DNA of 5,570 nucleotides from Acidobacteriota bacterium (GTDB taxonomy: Bacteria > Acidobacteriota > Terriglobia > UBA7540): contig PMYF01000951.1 in the NCBI GenBank assembly GCA_003171295.1, positions 1,720 through 7,289 of the forward strand, given 5' to 3'. The notes below the pieces were generated by a model. The model worked only from the letters and a program-made list of their open reading frames with translations, ran no database searches and was not told the origin of the DNA. A program made the position numbers and the translations under genes. Shown one piece after another: positions 1 to 5,222 of this stretch. The stretch's first letter is position 1. Each line of letters opens with the position of its first letter.

Positions 1-977
1 AATGCGAGGCTCGTCAGAGACTTTAGCCGCTTACGGTCGGCGGGTTGGTCTGCAATACGCGTCTTCCCGCAACCGGCGCACACGAACTCGCAAAACGGTA
101 GGCCCTCTTGTCTCTGAATGTTGAGGAATTCATGTAGCTCTCGAGGTATTCCCTGCACGTATTGATCAAGGAAGGCCGAATAGGAATCTGGGTACAGCAG
201 TGAATAGCGATTATGGCCGAGCGTGATTGCGGCGCCGCATTCGGATTTCGCCTGAAGATCAACCACACCAAAGAGGTAGATCGTGAACCCGCATGACGGG
301 CAATAGGTCCTCCAGAGATCGACCCTCGCCTTTACTCCTGTCACCGCCTGGGACTGTGAATACCTCAGTTTCTTTGTTAGAAGATCGCGCACGAACTGCC
401 TCAGGGGCCGCTCTGCGCCGTTCACCTCGACGGAAAAAGAACTTGGGCTCTGTTCACGGTAGTGCAACAAGAACATCGGGGTTGCATGCTGAGATAACAA
501 CGAGAGTTGTTGGTGGCTGAGTGCTTGGCGCTCGGGAACAGAGCTGAAGAGCCAGCAGCAACGGATCTCGTCGTTTCTGTAGGCTTGTTGCCTCCGAATC
601 GTTTCTTGGAAGGTTTGTGGGCTGACCTGAACCTCAAACACTACGTTCCATTTCGGGTGCTTTACCAAGACGTCCGCGCGCCAGCCGTTTCCTTCGTATT
701 CAGGAACCGCTTGGAGCTTCAGTTCGCGGCACGCCCTGACAATCTCCAGCTTAGCCAACTGATGCACTTCCGATTCGGACTGTTTACATCCGATATCAAC
801 TTGGTGAACGAAGTGCTGTGTACCGGCTGGGCTGACGCGCATGAAGCCCTGGCCATTGCAGCAGGGCATGGTTAATTGGATCTCCTTTGAGCGAAGCCGC
901 TGCTGGAGTTCCTCCCACTCAGCGTCATCGAGGGGCAGGACAACTTCCTTACCATCAAGCGAGGCACGGAGATTCAT
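1..977 (-). CDS. Competence protein CoiA-like nuclease, partial (runs off left edge)
   Basis: I translated this frame by hand. It is open without a stop from ATG at 977 to the window edge, giving 325 residues and no C-terminus. The N-terminal part has a Cys-Cys knuckle (MPCC, residues 37-40) and a QHFVH segment (54-58), like the zinc-binding start of CoiA-like proteins. An E-x3-H helix (ESEVH, 68-72) follows. The likely catalytic core of a PD-(D/E)xK-type fold is WRADV (D102) and FEVQ (E115, Q117), then a Gln/Arg-rich helix (120-133) and CCWLF. Further on, CPSC (226-229) and CAGC (300-303) could form a split zinc ribbon. CoiA family members act in the cytoplasm and support recombination of incoming DNA during competence. 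Mobile elements carry relatives of unclear role. The start overlaps the upstream small gene as ATGA, so translation is probably coupled; it has only a weak SD of its own. The family call is fairly secure; the specific function is not. Confidence 0.82.
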   Translation of the reverse strand, partial: MNLRASLDGKEVVLPLDDAEWEELQQRLRSKEIQLTMPCCNGQGFMRVSPAGTQHFVHQVDIGCKQSESEVHQLAKLEIVRACRELKLQAVPEYEGNGWRADVLVKHPKWNVVFEVQVSPQTFQETIRRQQAYRNDEIRCCWLFSSVPERQALSHQQLSLLSQHATPMFLLHYREQSPSSFSVEVNGAERPLRQFVRDLLTKKLRYSQSQAVTGVKARVDLWRTYCPSCGFTIYLFGVVDLQAKSECGAAITLGHNRYSLLYPDSYSAFLDQYVQGIPRELHEFLNIQRQEGLPFCEFVCAGCGKTRIADQPADRKRLKSLTSLA

Positions 978-1096
978 CGGTATCGGCCGTCTTCTGTTTC
1001 AATGTGGGGAATGGGTCGCTCTACGACCTGGGCGTGTACGGTGGCGATTGCCAACTCTACCGCAATGAAGCCCAAAGTGGCGGGAGTTGTTTTCAT
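974..1096 (-). CDS. 40-residue microprotein coupled to the CoiA-like gene
   Basis: This is a short frame starting at ATG 1096, with a strong SD (AGGAG on the minus strand, 1109-1105) 8 nt before it. Its TGA overlaps the ATG of the CoiA-like gene as ATGA, the usual arrangement for translational coupling. A longer frame opens from 1237, but the SD placement favours 1096. The peptide begins MKTTPATLGF, has a mildly hydrophobic stretch at about residues 8-22, and ends in a polar segment (VVERPIPHIETEDGRYR). I do not recognise a family. It could be a functional partner or simply a leader that delivers ribosomes to the nuclease gene. The hydrophobic stretch is short and contains Glu and His, so a membrane segment or signal peptide is uncertain. 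Confidence 0.55.
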   Translation of the reverse strand: MKTTPATLGFIAVELAIATVHAQVVERPIPHIETEDGRYR

Positions 1097-1393
1097 GCCT
1101 TGAGCTCCTGAGTCAAGAAGTGCGAAAGTGCGTTTTGATTGGGCAGAGTAAATATAAACCGGGAGGGCCACATGCGATGGGAAATTCCGCTCCTCCCCGT
1201 TCCGCCCTGGCCGGCGGGCTCCATCCGGCGAATGCAAGGCAGTTGTTGACGGGCGCAGGCAAGAAACCTCAGGTCAGGTGCTGGTAAATCGCCAACGTGC
1301 TCGCCAAACACTGCAAGCGGAGAAATCAAAGCTCCCGTCTTCGCCCTTGATTCGCCCCTCTGCCCATGCTAACGTACTCTGAAAGGTGAACAA
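1097..1393. promoter_or_regulatory. Divergent intergenic region with two outward promoters
   Basis: This gap separates the minus-strand microprotein and CoiA-like pair from the plus-strand RHH-like gene. It should hold the transcription start signals of both. The minus side has an AT-rich patch at 1145-1158 (TTTATATT followed by TACTCT, read on the minus strand), about 50 nt before the microprotein start, in otherwise GC-rich DNA. I could not find a convincing -35 for it. The middle (about 1180-1340) shows no convincing gene. Short frames there on both strands lack SD sequences and protein-like composition. Confidence 0.5.
1347..1375 (+). promoter_or_regulatory. Putative sigma70-type promoter of the RHH-like gene
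   Basis: TTGATT (1347-1352) and TAACGT (1370-1375) are separated by 17 nt, the preferred spacing. This would place transcription start near 1382, just before the SD AAAGG (1382-1386) and the ATG at 1394. An overlapping TACTCT (1375-1380) could instead be a -10 or an operator. This is prediction by pattern only. Confidence 0.4.
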
Positions 1394-1804
1394 ATGGAGA
1401 AAACCAGCAACGTCCTCGGCGCGATCGCAGATAACTCGGCCGCCTTCTCCCTCGTCTCCCCGACTCCCGGTGAACACGAGGAACAGATTCTGCTCTCGGT
1501 CCTGAGCAACATCGAGCAGGAACATTTGGCGCGATCACGCCGCCACGGCAAGAAGCAGTCCTTGCTTTGCTTCAGTGCCAAACTCACCTATGACGAGTTG
1601 CGCACCCTGCAGGATCTTTCAAAAAAATGGAAGCTCCCCCAGACCTACCTCGCCCGGTTCCTCCTCCGCGCCGTCATGCCATTGCTCCAAAGCCCGACGG
1701 AGGCCGTCAGGCCCGCCCTTGAAGCCTACCTTGCAGCCGAAATTGCTCGCGAGGAAGCCCGTGAACGCAAGCGACAAAAGAAGCTTGCCGAGTTCGCTGC
1801 CTAA
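1394..1804 (+). CDS. Small protein with ribbon-helix-helix-like core and basic tail
   Basis: The product is 136 residues. The start is well defined by AAAGG 7 nt before the ATG. Residues about 1-45 look flexible and acidic. Residues about 53-96 read as a strand (SLLCFSAKL), a helix (TYDELRTLQDLSKKW), a short turn (KLPQ) and a second helix (TYLARFLLRAVMPLL). That order is typical of CopG/Arc-type ribbon-helix-helix DNA-binding domains, such as plasmid repressors and relaxosome accessory proteins. The C-terminus is a charged, probably helical, tail rich in Glu, Arg and Lys (about 113-136) that could mediate DNA or protein contacts. The gene stands alone, with its own promoter and a strong terminator. 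A role as regulator or mobilisation accessory is inferred. I cannot assign a named family, and the fold call is moderate. Confidence 0.75.
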   Translation: MEKTSNVLGAIADNSAAFSLVSPTPGEHEEQILLSVLSNIEQEHLARSRRHGKKQSLLCFSAKLTYDELRTLQDLSKKWKLPQTYLARFLLRAVMPLLQSPTEAVRPALEAYLAAEIAREEARERKRQKKLAEFAA

Positions 1805-1818
1805 AGCCAGAATCGGAT

Positions 1819-1852
1819 AAAGCCGCCCCGCAGACCCTTCCGGGGCGGCTTT
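1819..1852 (+). terminator. Rho-independent terminator after the RHH-like gene
   Basis: A perfect 12-bp inverted repeat, AAAGCCGCCCCG (1819-1830) and CGGGGCGGCTTT (1841-1852), encloses a 10-nt loop, 14 nt after the stop codon. The T-run is short (TTT then AAT), but the A-tract on the 5' side pairs with it, as in many bidirectional terminators. It isolates the upstream gene from the primase operon. Confidence 0.85.
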
Positions 1853-2057
1853 AATGCAGCAGAGATGCGAACCTCGCTGGACAACGTTTTTTTAACGGCA
1901 CTTCCAAAAACATCCCGCGTCCATGGCTTACTGCATAGGCTTCCCTGCTTCAACCAGTCCCCGTTCGCCGTCTCGCGGCCGAGAGGCGCGCATTTTGCTC
2001 GCGTTTTTTGCGTGATTGACCTTCCCCCTCGGATTCGGCCGGGCTACTTTAGGCACA
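1853..2057 (+). promoter_or_regulatory. Leader region of the primase operon
   Basis: These 205 nt have no convincing gene. They contain a T7 run within a small CGTT/AACG inverted repeat near 1884-1896. A weak CGCG/CGCG pair (1987-1990, 2000-2003) is followed directly by T6 (2004-2009) and could act as a minor terminator. A TTGACC at 2016-2021 lies 23 nt from TACTTT (2045-2050), too far for a standard pair; TTCCCC (2022-2027) is 17 nt from it. If TACTTT is the -10, transcription would start at or next to the ATG at 2058, giving a leaderless message. The promoter assignment is tentative. Confidence 0.35.
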
Positions 2058-3056
2058 ATGCCCAGTGCAGCAACAGATCACGGCACCCCCACACCGCTGC
2101 TCGACCCCGCACGGATTACACCGCTCATGGTCGCCGAGTACAAGCTGTGGTTCATCAACGGCACGGACTTCTATTTGCAGAACTCCTTCCTGTTGCCCGC
2201 CGATAGTGAAGCTCTTGCCTGGGCACGCGTTGCCGCCCCTCTTACTTCTACCCACATCCAACGCCATCTTGACGGCCAACATACGATCGGTGTCTACGCT
2301 CTGACCCCGCAGTCCAGTTGCGGCAAATGGTTTGCCCTCGACGCCGATTACCCAGGCGCAGAGGAACACCTCGAAGAAATCGCCAGGGAGATGAGAGAGG
2401 ATGGTTTGTCCCCCGCCCTCGAGGATTCCCGCCGCGGTGGCCACTTGTGGGTCCTTTGTAGCGATCCTATCCCTGCCCGCCTCAGTCGGATCTACCTTTA
2501 CTCGCTTCTTGACCGCCTCGGCCTCGCCATTCGCGGCCCACGCGGGAACAAAGAAGGCATCGAGATCTTCCCCAAGCAGGAATCGCTCGAAACCGGCCAG
2601 GTGGGCAATGGCCTGCGCGGTCCGCTTGGCGTTCACCGCAAAGTGATGAAGCGTTTCTGGTTCCGCGATGCAGTACCGGAGATCGAAGCACAATTTGCTT
2701 ACCTTCGCAGGATTCCCAGGTGCTCACGCCGTGACATTGAGTTGCTGACTAATGGCATGGATATGCCGGTAGACCTGATTCCCACGAGACCTTCCGAGTT
2801 CCTTGGACCAGCCCCTCAAAGCCAATTCGATATCCGCTTCTTCATCGAAGCCTCACGCCGCCATGCGCGCACATACCACGTCCAGTGCCCCTCTTGCGCC
2901 GAAGCGGGACGCGATACTGGACGCGACAACCTCCACATCACCGAGACCAGCGGACGTCCGCCGCTCTACCACTGCTTTGCGGGATGTGGCGGCGAAGACA
3001 TCCGTGCAGCCTGTTACCGGCGTGCCGGCACCTACTCCGGCCGCAGACTGGAGTAG
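2058..3056 (+). CDS. TOTE-type archaeo-eukaryotic primase (AEP) with C-terminal zinc ribbon
   Basis: The product is 332 residues from ATG 2058. An in-frame TTG at 2016 would add 14 residues but has no SD. AEP motifs are clear: FALDADY with the metal-binding pair D95 and D97; GGHLWV with the expected catalytic histidine H129; IEIFPKQ (168-174); and GNGLRGPLGVHR (183-194). This series is characteristic of the primase domain found in TOTE conflict systems and related mobile-element primases, which make primers or polymerise DNA from nucleotides. The C-terminus has CPSC (277-280) and CFAGC (306-310), a CxxC plus CxxxC zinc ribbon like that of P4-type and DnaG-like primases, probably for template binding. 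No helicase or TOPRIM domain is attached or adjacent. It heads an operon, with 3 nt to the next start. The ATG has only a weak SD (AGG, 4 nt away). A role in replication priming of a mobile element is inferred. Confidence 0.9.
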   Translation: MPSAATDHGTPTPLLDPARITPLMVAEYKLWFINGTDFYLQNSFLLPADSEALAWARVAAPLTSTHIQRHLDGQHTIGVYALTPQSSCGKWFALDADYPGAEEHLEEIAREMREDGLSPALEDSRRGGHLWVLCSDPIPARLSRIYLYSLLDRLGLAIRGPRGNKEGIEIFPKQESLETGQVGNGLRGPLGVHRKVMKRFWFRDAVPEIEAQFAYLRRIPRCSRRDIELLTNGMDMPVDLIPTRPSEFLGPAPQSQFDIRFFIEASRRHARTYHVQCPSCAEAGRDTGRDNLHITETSGRPPLYHCFAGCGGEDIRAACYRRAGTYSGRRLE

Positions 3057-3059
3057 CCC

Positions 3060-3716
3060 ATGCCCCCACGTCCACCCGCCACACGTTCCTCGCCCGGCTT
3101 CGCCATGGGTCTGGCACCGTTGGAGCTTGAAGCTCTCAAGAAGGATCATATCTACACCAACAGCACTATCGCCGCCGTTCGTCAATCCAGCGGACGCCTG
3201 CTGCTCCGCGGCGAGGAATCGGGAGGCGCTGGGCGCGCTGTAGGCCACTATGCCGGCTACGCGCCCCTCGATGGTCATCCGTTTCAGTTGGTCCAGCCGA
3301 TACGAACCGTCATGCCCAACGCACAGCACCGGCGCATCTTTGGCACCGTAATGGTACGCTTCGAGATATTCCAATACAGCGAGAATCAAGTTCATACGCA
3401 CATCTCATTGCATACGATCGTCCCATCTGCCGACCCGAAACATCGCGCTGCGGACAGCCACCTGCGGCGAGTGCTCTTTGAGGCGCGCTTCGGCGAGATT
3501 ACCGAAGACAACACACCCAGCTTCATCTCGTTAGCCGGCGAACCGCTGGCTATTCCAAGCTTCCTGTCCGAAGGCTTCCGGCAAGCCCTGAAGGGCAGCC
3601 GTTGCCGCGCATGCCGCCATAGCCACCTCGATAAGGTAACGCCCATCACTCTTCCGCCGGGTCTGCTGTCTGCTCTGCGCCTCGTGGCACCGAAATCCAC
3701 TTCTGGGGGAAAGTAA
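3060..3716 (+). CDS. Unrecognised 218-residue protein in the primase operon
   Basis: It starts 3 nt after the primase stop, with GGAG (3050-3053) 6 nt before the ATG. The SD sits within the end of the primase gene, so the two are probably co-translated. An internal ATG at 3105 (residue 16) is a possible alternative start, because residues 1-15 look unstructured. Residues about 93-118 look like a beta-rich stretch containing FEIFQY and HTHISLHTI. Near residues 178-188 a CRACRHSH cluster could bind a metal, though it has only two Cys. I see no signal peptide, membrane segment or known catalytic motif, and cannot name a family. Codon choice matches its neighbours, which argues for a real gene. 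The position suggests it serves the primase or the exported nuclease; that is inference. Confidence 0.75.
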   Translation: MPPRPPATRSSPGFAMGLAPLELEALKKDHIYTNSTIAAVRQSSGRLLLRGEESGGAGRAVGHYAGYAPLDGHPFQLVQPIRTVMPNAQHRRIFGTVMVRFEIFQYSENQVHTHISLHTIVPSADPKHRAADSHLRRVLFEARFGEITEDNTPSFISLAGEPLAIPSFLSEGFRQALKGSRCRACRHSHLDKVTPITLPPGLLSALRLVAPKSTSGGK

Positions 3717-3719
3717 CCG

Positions 3720-4427
3720 ATGCGGTTTATCGTCGCGCTCTTAGTTCTCGCAGGTTTCGCATGGGGCGGCTACCGGATTTATGAGCAGGCCGTTGGCGAC
3801 AACGCCGGTCAGATGCACCACAATTCCGCCGCCGAACCCCTCTCCCTGCTTCGCGGTAGCCACAGCACGACATCCCTGCTTGCAGGGCTACTACATTCCG
3901 CTACCCGCGCGTCATACGCGGGCCAGTCGCCGCTCGTCTCCCGGTCAGTTCCGGCCGCTACATACCACGGCGCTGTTCACTACGCCCCAAGCGAAAACCT
4001 CGAGGCCATTGACGCATCGGCCATAGTCAACTCCCACTGCGACCATCTGGATGTCGCCATGTATTCCTTCACTGACTGGGAGTTGGCGGAGGCCATCACA
4101 CGCTTTGCCGGTAACGGCCGCAAGGTAAGAATCTACCGAGATCGAGAACAGTACGATCAGGAGGATCGCCGCGGCTCTCATGTCGGCAACCTCTTCCACG
4201 GAAACCGCAACATCGCCATTCGCGTGAAGGGTTCCCGGATCCTCATGCACATAAAAGGCTGGTCCGATGGCTGCACTCTCCGCGAAGGAAGCGCCAATTG
4301 GTCGCCCAGCGGCGAGAAGCAACAGGACAACACCTTGACCCTCACGGCCGACCCTGGCGCCATCCGCGCATACGAAGCCAACTTCAACAAGATGTGGAGT
4401 CGCGCCGACAACCAGATCATTCAATAG
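3720..4427 (+). CDS. Exported or membrane-anchored phospholipase D-like (HKD) nuclease
   Basis: The product is 235 residues. The start lies 3 nt after the previous stop, with GGGGGA (3705-3710) 9 nt before the ATG. Residues 1-17 form a hydrophobic N-terminal segment (FIVALLVLAGFAWGG), either an uncleaved anchor or a signal peptide. A low-complexity linker follows to about residue 80. The PLD fold begins at VHYAPSENLEAID (86-98), continues with LDVAMYSFTD and KVRIYRDREQY, and carries the active-site motif at 177-193: H177, K179, D183, then GSAN (190-193) and a conserved-looking GEKQQDN. One HKD motif means it would act as a dimer, like the plasmid-encoded endonuclease Nuc and BfiI. Members cut DNA or phosphodiesters. 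The K-to-D gap is 3 residues rather than the usual 4. The probable location is the inner membrane facing the periplasm, or the periplasm. Conjugative plasmids carry similar nucleases; a transfer role here is inference. Confidence 0.87.
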   Translation: MRFIVALLVLAGFAWGGYRIYEQAVGDNAGQMHHNSAAEPLSLLRGSHSTTSLLAGLLHSATRASYAGQSPLVSRSVPAATYHGAVHYAPSENLEAIDASAIVNSHCDHLDVAMYSFTDWELAEAITRFAGNGRKVRIYRDREQYDQEDRRGSHVGNLFHGNRNIAIRVKGSRILMHIKGWSDGCTLREGSANWSPSGEKQQDNTLTLTADPGAIRAYEANFNKMWSRADNQIIQ

Positions 4428-4452
4428 TCGCGGGGCTCCGGGCCGCCGCGAC
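4427..4452 (+). terminator. GC-rich hairpin at the end of the HKD gene (weak terminator or attenuator)
   Basis: GTCGCGG (4427-4433) pairs perfectly with CCGCGAC (4446-4452). GGC (4434-4436) can also pair with GCC (4442-4444) across a one-base bulge. The stem starts on the last base of the HKD stop codon. No T-run follows, only CCCCTTT. It may partly terminate transcription, protect the mRNA 3' end, or modulate read-through into the regulator gene at 4480. Confidence 0.5.
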
Positions 4453-4479
4453 CCTCCCCTTTGGAGCCTGGAGCCCTTA

Positions 4480-4860
4480 ATGCCCCTTCGCCGCACGCTA
4501 AACGCCACAGTACTCCGCTGCCCGCATTGCCGCCTGGTCCAGTATTGCACCGCGAACGGCCTGTGCCGCCGCTGCCGGCGAATCCTCCAACCCACTCCCA
4601 GGATGCCCACCTATGCCAGGAACATCGGCAGAGGAATCCGCATGCTCCGCCAGGAGCACGGTCTCACCCAATCCCAGCTGGCCGCTTCACTGAACACAAG
4701 ACGTACCTACATTTCTACTATCGAACGTGGTGTGGCGATTCCGTCTATCCTCACCATTGAGCGCATCGCCGCCATTTTCGATCTCGACATTGCGGGGGTG
4801 TTCCTTCTGCTCCGCCGCATGCAACGCATCTCTGATCGCGCCCAGATCAAGACGTTGTAA
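4480..4860 (+). CDS. XRE-family regulator with N-terminal zinc ribbon
   Basis: The product is 126 residues. GGAG (4470-4473) lies 6 nt before the ATG. Residues 14-32 form a compact zinc-ribbon-like element, C14-P-H-C17 and C29-R-R-C32, with an extra C23 between. Residues about 48-105 are a classic XRE (Cro/C1) helix-turn-helix: an IGRGIRMLRQEHGLTQSQLA opening, then recognition-helix and post-helix hallmarks NTRRTYISTIERG and IPSILTIERIAAIFDLD. A short hydrophobic and basic tail ends the protein. It lies 52 nt after the HKD gene, beyond a hairpin, so it may be the last gene of the operon or partly independent. It most likely binds DNA as a dimer and controls this cassette; its targets are unknown. 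The AT-rich and hairpin-bearing region just downstream is one candidate site. The two-domain architecture is seen directly; the regulatory role is inferred from the family. Confidence 0.88.
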   Translation: MPLRRTLNATVLRCPHCRLVQYCTANGLCRRCRRILQPTPRMPTYARNIGRGIRMLRQEHGLTQSQLAASLNTRRTYISTIERGVAIPSILTIERIAAIFDLDIAGVFLLLRRMQRISDRAQIKTL

Positions 4861-4932
4861 GTGGTCAACAAATATTTACGGCCGCATTGAGGAGTGGTCG
4901 ACTGAAGTGCGCGCGCAAATGGCCCTTGCGGA

Positions 4933-4960
4933 GTAACTGCGGTGGTGACCCTGCGGTTAC
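4933..4960 (+). terminator. 10-bp hairpin downstream of the XRE gene
   Basis: GTAACTGCGG (4933-4942) and CTGCGGTTAC (4951-4960) pair over 10 positions, with two G-U wobbles in RNA, around an 8-nt loop. Downstream there is only a short T-run (TTTT at about 4968-4971). It lies 72 nt after the XRE stop. It could be a weak terminator or an operator. The arms also share the direct repeat CTGCGGT (4937-4943, 4951-4957). Confidence 0.45.
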
Positions 4961-4982
4961 CCTGTCGTTTTGAATCCACCTG

Positions 4983-5007
4983 GCCGCATCGCCTTTTCTT
5001 ATGCGGC
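4983..5007 (+). terminator. Hairpin GCCGCAT / ATGCGGC with pyrimidine tail
   Basis: A perfect 7-bp inverted repeat (4983-4989 and 5001-5007) encloses an 11-nt pyrimidine-rich loop and is followed by TCTTCT. Together with the hairpin just upstream it may form a tandem transcription end for the XRE operon. The tail is not a true T-run, so an alternative is a regulator binding site. Confidence 0.45.
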
Positions 5008-5055
5008 TCTTCTACACTCTCCGGCGATCGTGCAGAACAGCGCAAATCCTTTTGG

Positions 5056-5156
5056 TTATTGTCTCTCTAGTTAACCTAGTACTCTAATTAAGCCTATCCT
5101 TGCGCACGAAGGTAACCATCGATAGAATCAGTTAGACCTGTAAATCGCCGTATAAA
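5056..5156 (+). promoter_or_regulatory. AT-rich promoter region for the gene starting at 5223
   Basis: This is the most AT-rich stretch in the window. Two possible -10 elements are visible: TACTCT/TCTAAT at 5080-5088, with TTGTCT (5059-5064) 18 nt before TCTAAT, and TATAAA at 5151-5156 without a clear -35. The first would give a leader of about 130 nt, the second about 60 nt. Neither can be chosen by eye. Confidence 0.35.
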
Positions 5157-5222
5157 ACAAACGCGAATGGCTTCCCCGGTCCACTTCCCTGCTGGCGCGG
5201 CCTTGTGGAGGAGTACTGCGGA

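Larger units (their letters stand above)
4861..5222. promoter_or_regulatory. 362-nt intergenic region with hairpins and an AT-rich island
   Basis: No gene with a convincing start lies here. In order it holds: a 75-nt reading-frame tail with protein-like composition (4862-4936) but no start of its own; a TGCGCGCGCA palindrome (4908-4917); two hairpins (4933-4960 and 4983-5007); an AT-rich island at about 5049-5095 containing GTTAAC and TACTCT; and TATAAA (5151-5156) about 65 nt before the next gene. GGCCGCAT occurs at 4880-4887 and 4982-4989, with its core inverted at 5001-5007. I see no tRNA, attachment-site signature or origin-type repeat array. Confidence 0.6.

Noticed and set aside
507..875. 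Plus-strand frame of 122 residues
   Set aside because: It lies opposite the CoiA-like gene, which has clear family motifs on the minus strand. The plus frame has no SD and no recognisable content.
1093..1329. Minus-strand frame in the divergent intergenic region
   Set aside because: No SD, no protein-like pattern, and it overlaps the promoter and SD region of the microprotein.
2049..2693. Minus-strand frame of 214 residues
   Set aside because: It is antisense to the primase, whose AEP motifs are unmistakable; it is a shadow of GC-rich codon structure.
2853..3401. Minus-strand frame of 182 residues
   Set aside because: It spans the primase zinc ribbon and the start of the next gene, both supported on the plus strand; no SD or family match.
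3945..4610. Minus-strand frame of 221 residues
   Set aside because: It is antisense to the HKD nuclease and the XRE start; composition is that of a reverse-strand shadow.
4933..5000. Possible tRNA or tRNA-derived attachment site, suggested by a TTTTGAATCC stretch
   Set aside because: No GTTCRA T-loop consensus, no cloverleaf arms or acceptor stem that pair; the structure is better read as simple hairpins.
5071..5091. Palindromic operator TTAA...TTAA in the AT-rich island
   Set aside because: Only the outer TTAA ends match across the centre; the inner positions do not pair, so symmetry is not supported.
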